64,000 nt of DNA, taken from positions 294,426-358,425 of the forward strand of contig NZ_VFPB01000003.1 of assembly GCF_006716465.1 (NCBI RefSeq), in the 5' to 3' direction. Source of the DNA: Pseudoxanthomonas sp. 3HH-4. Its GTDB lineage: Bacteria > Pseudomonadota > Gammaproteobacteria > Xanthomonadales > Xanthomonadaceae. The position numbers were made by a program, and so were the translations under genes. How positions within the stretch are numbered: position 1 is the first letter of the stretch; every line of letters starts with the position of its first letter. Of the stretch, positions 1 to 9,553 are shown one piece after another. The notes under the pieces were generated by a model. The model ran no database searches. It was not told the origin of the DNA and saw nothing but the letters and a program-made list of their open reading frames with translations.

Positions 1-57
1 GAGCGGGATTCTGCGAGTTGCCGCCTCACGAATCACCAATCACGAATCACCGCTTTC

Positions 58-73
58 TGGCACAAACCCTGCA
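58..73 (+). promoter_or_regulatory. sigma-54 promoter of fliD (candidate)
   Basis: TGGCACAAACCCTGCA matches the -24/-12 consensus TGGCACGnnnnTTGCA at all fixed positions except 7 and 12, with the required 10 bases between GG and GC. It lies about 190 bases before fliD and is consistent with RpoN2/FleQ control. Confidence 0.6.
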
Positions 74-145
74 TCAGCTCCTGCGCCCGCATTTCTCACC
101 AGTCGCCGGACCCACGGCGGCGGTGGGAGACGGAGAGATGCGGGC

Positions 146-172
146 TAAAGAACGGCCGCGGCAGGCCGCTAC
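146..172 (+). promoter_or_regulatory. sigma-28 (FliA) promoter of fliD (weaker candidate)
   Basis: TAAA, exactly 15 bases, then GCCGCTAC. The spacing and 10 of 12 fixed bases fit the FliA consensus TAAA-N15-GCCGATAA. It would give fliD a second, late promoter below the sigma-54 site. Confidence 0.4.
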
Positions 173-182
173 TGAAACTGCA

Positions 183-222
183 CGGGCGGGCCCCATCCGG
201 TAGCGGATGCCAGGCCCGCCCG
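183..222 (+). terminator. strong GC hairpin between the fliD promoters and fliD
   Basis: An outer 10-bp stem (183-192 with 213-222) and an inner 6-bp stem (194-199 with 204-209) close on a GTAG loop. TTTTT follows at 230-234. It could terminate transcription from upstream, presumably fliC beyond the window edge, or act as a structured fliD leader. Confidence 0.5.
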
Positions 223-260
223 GCCACCCTTTTTCGGAAGGGCACTGACAGGAGACGGCA

Positions 261-1625
261 ATGGCAGACTATTCGCTGGGTTATGGCGGCATCGGCACCG
301 GGATGGACATCAACGGCATGGTGTCCCAGCTGGTGGCTGCCGATCGCGCGCCCGCTGAGAACCGCCTGACCCGCATCGAAAGCCAGGCCAAGTTCAAGCT
401 GTCCGCACTGGGCACGGTCAGTTCCGCCTTCAGCAACCTCGACAAGGCCCTGACCGCGCTGAAGGCCGCCACCGCCTTCGACACCCGCACCGTCAAGTCC
501 GCCACCGACACGGTGGTTGGCGCCACGGTGGGCAGCGGGACGCCCAACGGCACGTATGCGGTCGAAGTGGTCGAACTGGCCACCGCCAACAAATGGATCA
601 CCAGCCAGCCGGTGACGGCCGGCACGACCTTCGGCGCCGGTCAATTGACGCTGACGGTCGGTGGCGAGGCGCTGGCCATCGACATCGCCGCGGACAGCAC
701 GCTGCAGGATGTCCGCAGCGCGATCAACGACGCCGCCCGCAGCAAGGGCGTGCAGGCGAGCGTGTTGACGTCCAATGACGGGCTCTACCTGTCCGTGTCG
801 TCCGACAAGACCGGCGCGGCCAACGGCATCTCGCTCGCGTTCACCTCCGGCGGCAGCGACCTGCAGGCGCTGGCTGCCAGCCTGCAGGAACGCGTCCCCG
901 CCGCCGATGCCGAAGTGAAGATCGACGGCCTGACCGTCACCGCCAGCGGCAACAAGATCACCGACGCGGTGCCCGGCCTGACCCTGGACGTGAAGACGAA
1001 GGGCACCAGCACGGTCACCGTGTCCACCGACACCGCTGCCGCCAGCAAGCTGATCCAGGATTTCGTGACCGCGTACAACGCGGCCATCGGCGCCATCAAC
1101 ACGTCGACCAAGTACAACGCCGAAAGCGACGAGCCTTCTGCCCTGACCGGCGATGCGCAGATGCGCAGCGCCTCGGGCCAGTTGAGGAGCGTGCTGAGCG
1201 GCGTGCTGGGCGACCTCGCCTCGCAGGGCTTGGACGCCAAGACGCTGGGGCTGCAGACCAAGGGCTATCCGTCTTCCGACGGCACCCTGGTATTCGACAG
1301 CAGCAAGTTCACCGCCGCGCTGGTCAGCGACCCGGAGAAGATCCGCAGCGCCTTCACCGGCGACAGCGGCTTCGCGGGCAAGCTGCAGGCGGCCGTTGGC
1401 AGCTACATCGGCACCAATGGGGCTTTCACCCAGCGCACCAGCGGCCTGAATGCCCAGATCAAGGACGTCGCCACGCAGCGCCTGGCGCTGGATGCGCGCA
1501 TGGAAGCCGTCGGCAACCGTTACAAGGCCCAGTTCGTGGCGATGGATTCGATGGTCGCCCAGATGAGCAGCACCAGCAGCTACCTGGCCCAGCAACTCGC
1601 CTCGCTCGCCAACCAGACCGGATAA
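261..1625 (+). CDS. fliD: flagellar hook-associated protein 2 (filament cap) FliD
   Basis: FliD forms the oligomeric cap at the tip of the growing filament and helps exported flagellin polymerise. The 454-aa product has the helical N-terminus with GIGTGMDINGMVSQLV (residues about 9-24), a variable middle with alternating Ala/Thr/Gly-rich strands, and a C-terminal coiled-coil part ending in SYLAQQLASLANQTG, all typical of the FliD_N/FliD_C family. The length is normal. An AGGAGA ribosome site precedes the ATG. fliS follows 54 bases downstream, the usual fliD-fliS pairing. Two promoter candidates and a hairpin lie in the leader. Confidence 0.95.
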   Translation: MADYSLGYGGIGTGMDINGMVSQLVAADRAPAENRLTRIESQAKFKLSALGTVSSAFSNLDKALTALKAATAFDTRTVKSATDTVVGATVGSGTPNGTYAVEVVELATANKWITSQPVTAGTTFGAGQLTLTVGGEALAIDIAADSTLQDVRSAINDAARSKGVQASVLTSNDGLYLSVSSDKTGAANGISLAFTSGGSDLQALAASLQERVPAADAEVKIDGLTVTASGNKITDAVPGLTLDVKTKGTSTVTVSTDTAAASKLIQDFVTAYNAAIGAINTSTKYNAESDEPSALTGDAQMRSASGQLRSVLSGVLGDLASQGLDAKTLGLQTKGYPSSDGTLVFDSSKFTAALVSDPEKIRSAFTGDSGFAGKLQAAVGSYIGTNGAFTQRTSGLNAQIKDVATQRLALDARMEAVGNRYKAQFVAMDSMVAQMSSTSSYLAQQLASLANQTG

Positions 1626-1679
1626 CCGCCGATCCGAGCCGCCGTCGGGTGACGCGCGGGGATCGCAGGAGAAAATGGA

Positions 1680-2096
1680 ATGTCATCGCATTCGTACGCC
1701 GCCCAGTACCGCAACACCGGCCTCAGCAGTGCCGTCATGGACGCCGATCCGCATCGCCTGGTGGCCCTGCTGCTGTCGGGTGCCTGCGAACGCCTGCGAC
1801 TGGCGGACGCGTGCATGGAACGTGGCGACCTGGCACGCAAGGGCAAGGCGATCGGCGAAGCGTGCGCGATCATCGGGCACCTCAATGGATCGCTGGACCA
1901 TGAGGCGGGCGGCGAAATCGCAGGCAGTCTCTCCGCACTGTACGACTACGTGCAGACGCGCCTGATCGATGCCAACCTGCACAACGATGCAGCCGCACTG
2001 CGCGAGTCGCTCGACCTGTTGGGTGAGATCGAGTCCGCCTGGAACGCCATTCCCTCCGAGCAGCGCCAGCCCCCGGCCATGGCCGCCGCGCGATGA
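1680..2096 (+). CDS. fliS: flagellar export chaperone FliS
   Basis: FliS binds the C-terminus of flagellin in the cytoplasm and prevents premature polymerisation. The 138-aa helical protein carries the family marks: an N-terminal Tyr-rich segment (YAAQYRNTGLSSA), the DPHRLVALLLSGA helix, and YDYVQTRLIDANLHND near residues 83-98. It lies directly after fliD. Its stop overlaps the start of the next, FliT-like gene by 4 bases, which implies translational coupling. Confidence 0.93.
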   Translation: MSSHSYAAQYRNTGLSSAVMDADPHRLVALLLSGACERLRLADACMERGDLARKGKAIGEACAIIGHLNGSLDHEAGGEIAGSLSALYDYVQTRLIDANLHNDAAALRESLDLLGEIESAWNAIPSEQRQPPAMAAAR

Positions 2097-2398
2097 ACGC
2101 CACACCGGCCCTCGACGACCTCTTCGCCCAGCTCGACGGCATGCGTCACGCCCTGCACGCGGGCGAACTGGAGGACGTCGAGCGCCTGCTCAACCGTCAC
2201 GACCATGACGTGCGCGCTTTCCTGCATGCCGATGGGGGCCGCTCCGCGGGTTACGACGCGCTGGCCGTGTTGCTGCGTGCGCAACTGGAACTCCAGAAGT
2301 CGATGCAGGATGCGCGCGAACAGGTGCGTATCCGCATGCACGTCAACCAGAGCGCCGACCGCGCCGCGCGCGCCTATCTTTCCGTTGTCGAGGGGTGA
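2093..2398 (+). CDS. small helical protein, FliT-like chaperone candidate
   Basis: A 101-aa, Leu/Ala/Arg-rich protein predicted to be almost entirely alpha-helical, with no membrane segment. Its position directly after fliS (4-base overlap) and its size match FliT, the export chaperone of FliD. Sequence resemblance to FliT is weak by eye, so the name rests mainly on synteny. The C-terminal helix (ARAYLSVVEG) has the small amphipathic look of such chaperones. It may instead be a lineage-specific flagellar protein. Confidence 0.6.
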   Translation: MNATPALDDLFAQLDGMRHALHAGELEDVERLLNRHDHDVRAFLHADGGRSAGYDALAVLLRAQLELQKSMQDAREQVRIRMHVNQSADRAARAYLSVVEG

Positions 2399-2401
2399 GC
2401 C

Positions 2402-2992
2402 ATGACCGCTTCGATCATCCTCGTGGAGCACCCTGCCGAGCACGCGCTGTTCGATGGCGCGCTTACCTGCGAGGTGGTGTTGCCCACGCGCTTTGATGCG
2501 GGTGCACGGGTCCTGATGCAGGGCCCGTCGGAGGCCTTGCTGAAAGGCCTGGCTGTCGCCGAGGACGTGCGCGGCGAAGACCCGGACGACCGCAAGGAAG
2601 CCACTCCCACGCAGCAGCGCATCGAAGCCAAGCTGGACCTGGTGCTGTCGCTGCTCGGCCGGCTGGCGCGCAGCCAGCATGAAACCCTGCCCGCCACCCC
2701 GTTGCGCTGGTCGCACCGTGGCCTGCGCCTTGATGTCGCCTCGCCGCAGGAACTGGCCGTCGGCATCTCCGGCGTGGTGACCATGCAGCCCGCCACCTGG
2801 TTGAGCGACCACATCGAATTGCCTGCCACGCTGCTGGCCCAGGCCGAAGGCTCGCAAGGCATGCAACACCTCTGGCTGCAGTTCGAAGCTTTGGGCGCCG
2901 GCCTTGCCGAAGCGATGGACCGCCACCTGTTCCGCCTGCATCGCCGCCAGATCGCCGAAGCCCGCCAGTCCCAGCACGCGGTTCGTCCGTAG
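2402..2992 (+). CDS. atypical PilZ-like protein of the fliS operon
   Basis: A 196-aa cytoplasmic protein. The middle holds a short helix (RIEAKLDLVLSLLGRLARS, about residues 77-95). This is followed by a beta-rich part (LRWSHRGLRLDVASPQEL...) resembling PilZ-like proteins found next to fliS in polar-flagellated gammaproteobacteria. The canonical RxxxR and (D/N)xSxxG c-di-GMP motifs are not clearly present, so it may be a non-binding, protein-interacting PilZ. It starts 3 bases after the FliT-like gene and is presumably co-transcribed with fliDS. The family assignment is inferred from layout plus context. Confidence 0.5.
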   Translation: MTASIILVEHPAEHALFDGALTCEVVLPTRFDAGARVLMQGPSEALLKGLAVAEDVRGEDPDDRKEATPTQQRIEAKLDLVLSLLGRLARSQHETLPATPLRWSHRGLRLDVASPQELAVGISGVVTMQPATWLSDHIELPATLLAQAEGSQGMQHLWLQFEALGAGLAEAMDRHLFRLHRRQIAEARQSQHAVRP

Positions 2993-3140
2993 CCACCTTT
3001 TCGCGCATGCACGCGCACCGCGACACCTGCGATGTGCATGCATCACACGCCGCGATTGCGGTATTCGCCCTTTTCACGGGAACACGGTCACCACAAGTGT
3101 GACTTATGTCGTGGTTTCACTTTTCCATCGCGATTCTGAA

Positions 3141-3169
3141 TTGGCGCACGGGGACAGCGCGGCTATCGT
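3141..3169 (+). promoter_or_regulatory. sigma-70-type promoter of the LuxR response regulator (candidate)
   Basis: TTGGCG, 17 bases, TATCGT: 4 of 6 at each hexamer with ideal spacing, about 40 bases before the GTG start at 3209. Confidence 0.35.
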
Positions 3170-3208
3170 GACATCACTAAGCAACGCGATATCGACTGGT
3201 TCTTCCCT

Positions 3209-3841
3209 GTGCGTGTACTCATCGTCGACGACCACACTCTGGTCCGCGCCGGCATCGGCCGGCTGCTGCAGTCATTGCCCGACGTTGACGTCGTGGCCGA
3301 GGCCTGCAACGCGCAACAGGCGCTGGACATGGCGGCGATCCACCGCCCGGACCTGATCCTGCTCGACCTCTCCCTGCCCGACCGCAGCGGACTCGATCTG
3401 CTGCCGCTGCTGCGCGAATCGCTGCCGCAGACCCGCGTGGTGATCATGTCCATGCACAACGATCCCACCCAGGTGCGCGTGGCGCTGGACCGCGGCTGCG
3501 CCGGTTTCGTGGTCAAGGAAGCGGCGCCGATGGAACTCGAACTCGCCCTGCGCGCCGCCGCCAGCGGCCAGGTGTTCCTGAGTCCGCAGGTGTCCTCGAA
3601 GATGCTGGCGCCGATGCTCAACCCGCAGCGTCCCACCGGCATCGCCGCGCTGTCGCCGCGGCAACGCGAGATCCTGCGCCAGCTGGGCAGCGGCATGAGC
3701 AGCAAGGAAATCGCGGCCCAACTCGGCATCAGCGTGAAGACGGTGGAAACCCACCGTGCACGGATGATGGAATCGCTGGGCTGCCGTCGCGCCAACGATC
3801 TGCTGTTGCTGGCCGCACGCCACCAGAACGAACTGGCCTGA
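3209..3841 (+). CDS. NarL/FixJ-type response regulator
   Basis: A 210-aa two-component regulator. The N-terminal receiver has the acidic pair D7/D8, phospho-acceptor D53 (in LILLDLSLP) and a Lys near residue 102 (VVKEAAP). The C-terminal LuxR-type HTH begins at LSPRQREILRQL and contains SSKEIAAQLGISVKTVETHRARM. The GTG start is chosen because the receiver's first strand begins at residue 2. No sensor kinase lies nearby. The position just before rpoN2 suggests a role in flagellar or c-di-GMP-linked regulation, but the target is unknown. Confidence 0.85.
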   Translation: MRVLIVDDHTLVRAGIGRLLQSLPDVDVVAEACNAQQALDMAAIHRPDLILLDLSLPDRSGLDLLPLLRESLPQTRVVIMSMHNDPTQVRVALDRGCAGFVVKEAAPMELELALRAAASGQVFLSPQVSSKMLAPMLNPQRPTGIAALSPRQREILRQLGSGMSSKEIAAQLGISVKTVETHRARMMESLGCRRANDLLLLAARHQNELA

Positions 3842-3961
3842 GCCTTGCAGGTACGGCGTGGATGACCTCGCCGGCGACGGATTCCCGTTGCCGCACCGCC
3901 CTGACGGGCACTTCCCATCGACGATAACCCGACGCTGTAGGGGAAACCCTGACGGCCAGTG

Positions 3962-4003
3962 GGGCGTGCCCGCAGCACAACCAGAAACGCCCTGATTTTT
4001 TTT
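3962..4003 (+). terminator. weak intrinsic terminator candidate before rpoN2
   Basis: GGGCGT (3962-3967) pairs with ACGCCC (3987-3992) over a long loop and is followed by a run of eight T (3996-4003). The stem is short, so it is only a candidate. Confidence 0.3.
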
Positions 4004-4025
4004 CCGTCACCGGGCGCCCAAAGTG

Positions 4026-4040
4026 TTCACACGATGTGAA
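4026..4040. promoter_or_regulatory. dyad TTCACACGATGTGAA upstream of rpoN2
   Basis: Perfect 6-bp half-sites (TTCACA / TGTGAA) around CGA, 39 bases before the rpoN2 start. The first 13 bases recur at 18841-18853 upstream of the TetR-type gene. It looks like a repressor or activator site; the binding protein is unknown. Confidence 0.4.
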
Positions 4041-4078
4041 GCCGACCTCGGCACGCCATCGAATCGGGGACAACGGGA

Positions 4079-5503
4079 ATGAAGACGGGACTTTCCACCC
4101 AGCTCGGCCAGCAACTCCACCTGACGCCGCAGCTGCTGCAGTCGATCCGGCTGCTGCAGCTGGACGGCCTGCAGCTGGAGATGGAAGTGCGCCGCGCACT
4201 GGACCTCAATCCGCTCCTGGAAGTCGAGGAAGCGCAGGATGCCGAGACGGCCGCCGAGATCGACGTGCTGCCGGCGCAGGACGCCGCCGCCCTCGATGCC
4301 GCCGCGTTCGATGAACTGCCCGAATCCAGCCTGTGGGACGTGGCAGGCGCCAACTGGCAGGACGGCGACGACGACCGCATGCAGCGGGTCGAAGCCGGCG
4401 AATCCAGCGACCCGCACGTGCGCGTGCTCGACCGCCTCGCGCTGGAGCTGGACGACCGCGCGCTGGACGTGGTCGCCTTCTGGCTCGAGCACACCAACGA
4501 CGCCGGCTACCTTGAGCAGGCGCCCGACACCCTGGCGCTACTGGCCTCGGCCCGCTTCGACGTGACCACCGGCGCCGCACTGCAGCTTCGCGCGCGTCTG
4601 TTGCGGGGCGAATTCCCCGGCCTGGCCGCCGCCGACGTGCGCGAGTGCCTGCAGGTACAGCTGGACTGCCTGCAGGGCCGCGTGCCCGGCCGCCACGTCG
4701 CCCGCCGCATCGTCACCGAAGGCCTGGCGCTGCTGGCCGCACACGAGTACGACGCCCTCGCCCGCCTGATGGACCTGGAACTCGACCAGGTGATGGAAGG
4801 CGTGCGCCTGGTGCTGTCGCTGGATGCGCGCCCCGGCGCGTCGCTGGCGCCGGCACCCACCGGCTACATCGTCCCGGACGTGGTCGCCTGGCATGCCGAC
4901 TGCGCCTGGCGCGTGGCCCTGAACCCGGCGACCACGCCGCGCGTGCGGGTCAATCCGATGCAGGAACGCGCACTGGACCAGGCCGGAGCCTCCGAAGGCG
5001 CCGGCAAGCTGCGCGAGCTGCTGCAGGAAGCGCGCTGGCTGACCCGTGGCCTTTCGATCCGTTACGACACCCTGCTGCGGACGGCCCGCGCCATCGTCGA
5101 GCGCCAGGCCGGTTTCCTGGCCCAGGGCGATGAAGCGATGGCCCCGCTGACGCTGAAGGAAATCGCCGACGCCATCGGCATGCACGAATCCACCGTTTCG
5201 CGCATCACCACCGGCAAGTACATGCAGACGCCGCGCGGCACGTTCGAGCTCAAGCACTTCTTCGCGGTGCGCCTGGAAGGGGCCAACGTGTCCGGACCGG
5301 CCGTGCGCGCCATGGTGCGCCGCCTGATCGATTCCGAACCGGCCGGCAAGCCGCTGGCCGACGAGGCCATCGCCGGCCTGCTGGCCCGCCAGGGCATCCA
5401 CATTGCCCGCAGAACTGTGGCGAAGTACCGGGAACAGCTCGATATCGCTCCCGCCCGGGAACGCCGACGCGCTACCGTACCGGTCTTGGCCAAGGCCGGA
5501 TAA
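4079..5503 (+). CDS. rpoN2: RNA polymerase sigma-54 factor (RpoN2)
   Basis: Sigma-54 directs RNA polymerase to -24/-12 promoters and needs an AAA+ activator. The 474-aa protein has the Gln/Leu-rich activator-contact region at the N-terminus (LGQQLHLTPQLLQSIRLLQL, residues about 8-27) and an acidic region II. These are followed by the core-binding domain, an HTH (TLKEIADAIGMHESTVSRI) and the RpoN box as ARRTVAKYREQL near the C-terminus. Location beside fleQ marks it as the flagellar copy; Xanthomonads carry a second rpoN elsewhere. It would transcribe the four sigma-54 sites found in this window. Confidence 0.95.
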   Translation: MKTGLSTQLGQQLHLTPQLLQSIRLLQLDGLQLEMEVRRALDLNPLLEVEEAQDAETAAEIDVLPAQDAAALDAAAFDELPESSLWDVAGANWQDGDDDRMQRVEAGESSDPHVRVLDRLALELDDRALDVVAFWLEHTNDAGYLEQAPDTLALLASARFDVTTGAALQLRARLLRGEFPGLAAADVRECLQVQLDCLQGRVPGRHVARRIVTEGLALLAAHEYDALARLMDLELDQVMEGVRLVLSLDARPGASLAPAPTGYIVPDVVAWHADCAWRVALNPATTPRVRVNPMQERALDQAGASEGAGKLRELLQEARWLTRGLSIRYDTLLRTARAIVERQAGFLAQGDEAMAPLTLKEIADAIGMHESTVSRITTGKYMQTPRGTFELKHFFAVRLEGANVSGPAVRAMVRRLIDSEPAGKPLADEAIAGLLARQGIHIARRTVAKYREQLDIAPARERRRATVPVLAKAG

Positions 5504-5521
5504 GAACGGAGCACGACCGCA

Positions 5522-5894
5522 ATGAGCAAGATCACCGTATTGCTGGTGGACGACCACGAAGGTTTCATCAACGCCGCCCTGCGCCACCTGCGCAAGGTGG
5601 AGTGGCTGGACATCGTGGGCCGCGCCAGCAACGGCCTGGAAGCCATCGAACGCTCCGAGACCCTGCGTCCGGACGTCGTGCTGATGGACCTGGCCATGCC
5701 GGAGATGGGGGGCCTGCAGGCTACCCGCCTCATCAAGACGCAGGACGCACCGCCCTTCATCGTGATCGCCAGCCATTTCGACGACGCCGAGCACCGCGAA
5801 CACGCGATGCGCGCCGGTGCCGACGAATTCGTCAGCAAGCTTTCCTATATCCAGGAAGTCTTGCCCATCCTCGAAAGGTTCAAAGACAGCCGCC

Positions 5895-5902
<8 letters not shown>
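5522..5902 (+). CDS. stand-alone response regulator receiver
   Basis: A 126-aa single receiver domain without an output domain. Present are the acidic pair D10/D11, phospho-site D56 (VVLMDLAMPEMGG), a Ser in IVIASHF, and a Lys in FVSKLSY. It sits 18 bases after rpoN2 and overlaps fleQ by 8 bases, so it is translated with them. It may tune FleQ/RpoN2 activity by protein contact; that function is inferred only from position. Confidence 0.85.
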
Positions 5903-7355
<1,453 letters not shown>

Positions 7356-7375
7356 CTGGCGACGGACGGCGTTTC

Positions 7376-7391
7376 CGGCACGGGTCTTGCA
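7376..7391 (+). promoter_or_regulatory. sigma-54 promoter of the fliE operon
   Basis: CGGCACGGGTCTTGCA differs from TGGCACGnnnnTTGCA only at the first base. The GG/GC spacing is exact, 41 bases before fliE. Confidence 0.8.
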
Positions 7392-7432
7392 ACTGATCTG
7401 ACAAGACACCCCGACGACCGAAGCACCCGCCC

Positions 7433-7792
7433 ATGTCCGACGTCTCCTCCATCCTCTCGCAGATCCGCAGTTACCAGCACCAGGTCGGTACGCGTGCCCT
7501 CGAGCCGATGCCGAACCCGGGTGCATTCACCCCGAACCGGGTGGGGCTTGAACAGCCGGGCGTCAAGGCGCCGAGTTTCGGCGACACCCTGCAGAACGCG
7601 CTGCAAGGCGTGAACGAAGCGCAGAAGACGTCCGGCGCGCTCGCGCAAGCCTTCGAACTGGGCGACCCGCGCGCGGACCTGGCACGGGTGATGGTGGCCG
7701 CGCAGCAGTCGCAGGTGGCCTTCCGCGCAACGGTGGAAGTCCGCAACCGCCTGGTGCAGGCGTACCAGGACGTCATGAACATGCCTTTGTAG
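7433..7792 (+). CDS. fliE: flagellar hook-basal body complex protein FliE
   Basis: FliE joins the MS ring to the proximal rod and is among the first rod-type exports. The 119-aa protein ends with the conserved part: FGDTLQNALQGVNEAQKTSGALA, the D-x-A-x-VMVAAQQSQVAFRATVEVRNRLVQAYQDVMNMPL region. The C-terminal NMPL ending is characteristic. It is the first gene after a near-consensus sigma-54 promoter and is followed by fliF, as in other polar flagellar clusters. Confidence 0.93.
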   Translation: MSDVSSILSQIRSYQHQVGTRALEPMPNPGAFTPNRVGLEQPGVKAPSFGDTLQNALQGVNEAQKTSGALAQAFELGDPRADLARVMVAAQQSQVAFRATVEVRNRLVQAYQDVMNMPL

Positions 7793-7879
7793 GTCCCGCC
7801 GCTGTAAAGCCCGCCGCCGCAATGCCCGACCGCTGACCGCCCCACTCCACCGAGCCGACCGCGCAGGAACCGCACCACC

Positions 7880-9553
7880 ATGGCCCTGACCCTTTCCAAG
7901 GAAGCCCTGAAGGAATCGCTGACCGCCGACAAGGCAGGCGCGGCGCTGACCAGGATCCAGGACGCGCGCGTGTTCAAGCAGATGGGTACGCTGCTGCTGA
8001 TCGCCGGTGCGGTCGCCGTGGGCATGATGGTGTTCTTCTGGTCGCAGAAGCCGGCCTACACGCCGCTGTACACCGGCCTGGACGCCAAGGCCACCGCCGA
8101 AGCCACCGACATGCTGCGCGCCGCGCAGATCCCGTTCCAACTGGACCAGGCCAGCGGCGCCATTTCGGTACCGGAAGAAAACCTGCACGACGCCCGCCTG
8201 AAGCTGGCCGGCGCCGGCCTGGCCGAAAGCGGACGCCTCGGCTTCGAGATGATGGAGCGCGATCCGGGCTTCGGCGTCAGCCAGTTCGTCGAGAACGCGC
8301 GCTACCAGCACGCGCTGGAAACCGAACTGGTGCGCACCATCACCACCCTGCGCCCGGTGCGCGACGCACGCGTACACCTCGCCATTCCCAAGCCCAGCGC
8401 CTTCACCCGCCAGCGCGAAGTCGCTAGTGCGTCCGTGGTGCTGGATCTGCGCTCGGGCGCCCTGCTGGAACGCAACCAGGTGGATGCCATCGTGCACCTG
8501 GTGTCGTCCAGCATCCCCGACCTTGCACCGGAACGCGTCACCGTGGTCGACCAGAGCGGCCGCATGCTGACCATCAGCGACCCGAACAGCGAAGCCGCGC
8601 TCAACGCCGCCCAGTTCGAGCGCGTGCGCAAGCTGGAAACCTCGTTCAACGACCGCATCCGCGAACTGCTGGAGCCGCTCACCGGCCCCGGCCGCGTGAA
8701 TGCCGAAGTCGCGGTGGACATGGACTTCTCGGTCACCGAGGAGGCGCGCGAGACCTTCGCCAATGATCCGGCCAAGATCCGCAGCGAGCAGGTCAGCCAG
8801 AACAGCGTCGCCGGCACCGGTCCGGAAGGCGTGCCCGGCGCCACCAGCAACACGCCGCCCGGCCCCAACGCGGCCGCCGCGCCCAATCCCGCCGCGCCGG
8901 TCGAAACCAGCAGCAGTGCCACCCGCAACTTCGAAATGGACCGCACGCTGCAGCACACGCGCCAGCCTGCCGGCCGGGTGCGCCGCGTCACCGCCGCCGT
9001 GCTGGTCGACCACGTGCCGCGTACCGGCGAGAACGGCAAAGTCGTCATGACCGCGCTGGACGCCGCCACCCTGGCCCGCATCGAAGCGCTGGTGAAGGAA
9101 GCCGTGGGCTTCGACGCCGCGCGCGGCGACTCGGTCTCGGTGATGAACGCGCCGTTCGTGCGTGAGACCGAAGCCCCGGTGGACGTGCCTTTCTGGGAAA
9201 GCCCTTGGCTGCACAACCCGATGCTGCGCGACATCGCCCGCTATGGCCTCGGTGCGCTGGTCGTCATCGCGCTGCTGTTCGGCGTGCTGCGCCCGGCCAT
9301 GCGCCAGATCATCCATCCGGCCACCAGGCGGAAGACGCAGGACGAGGAAGACGGCATCGACGTCACCGTGATGGACGAGGACGACATGGATGCTGGCGCC
9401 TTGGCCACGCTGTCGCACGACGCCCTGCCGCCGATGCGCGCCCTGCCCTCCGATGCCTACGAAGACCGCCTGCGCCAGGCGCGCGAAGCAGTAAAGACAG
9501 ATTCCAAGCAGGTGGCGCAGGTAGTGAAGGACTGGGTGGCCAGTGATGAATAA
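7880..9553 (+). CDS. fliF: flagellar M-ring protein FliF
   Basis: FliF builds the MS ring in the inner membrane, the base on which export gate and C-ring assemble. The 557-aa protein has a first membrane helix near residues 37-55, then the periplasmic ring-building motifs (YTPLYTGLD..., LAIPKPSAFTRQREVASASVVL). A Pro/Ala-rich insertion follows around residues 315-345. A second membrane helix lies near 455-472, and the acidic FliG-binding tail ends in KQVAQVVKDWVASDE. Its stop overlaps the start of fliG. Confidence 0.95.
   Translation: MALTLSKEALKESLTADKAGAALTRIQDARVFKQMGTLLLIAGAVAVGMMVFFWSQKPAYTPLYTGLDAKATAEATDMLRAAQIPFQLDQASGAISVPEENLHDARLKLAGAGLAESGRLGFEMMERDPGFGVSQFVENARYQHALETELVRTITTLRPVRDARVHLAIPKPSAFTRQREVASASVVLDLRSGALLERNQVDAIVHLVSSSIPDLAPERVTVVDQSGRMLTISDPNSEAALNAAQFERVRKLETSFNDRIRELLEPLTGPGRVNAEVAVDMDFSVTEEARETFANDPAKIRSEQVSQNSVAGTGPEGVPGATSNTPPGPNAAAAPNPAAPVETSSSATRNFEMDRTLQHTRQPAGRVRRVTAAVLVDHVPRTGENGKVVMTALDAATLARIEALVKEAVGFDAARGDSVSVMNAPFVRETEAPVDVPFWESPWLHNPMLRDIARYGLGALVVIALLFGVLRPAMRQIIHPATRRKTQDEEDGIDVTVMDEDDMDAGALATLSHDALPPMRALPSDAYEDRLRQAREAVKTDSKQVAQVVKDWVASDE

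Noticed and set aside
96-1595. Long antisense open frame opposite fliD (and similar very long ones opposite fleQ, fliF, cheA and the receptor genes, up to about 900 codons)
   Set aside because: They arise from the GC-rich third codon positions of the sense genes. The products are His/Gly/Val/Arg-rich without family similarity and lack ribosome sites.
1626-1679. FliA-type promoter before fliS (GCCGATCC)
   Set aside because: No acceptable -35 block at the 15-base spacing; fliS is more simply read from fliD.
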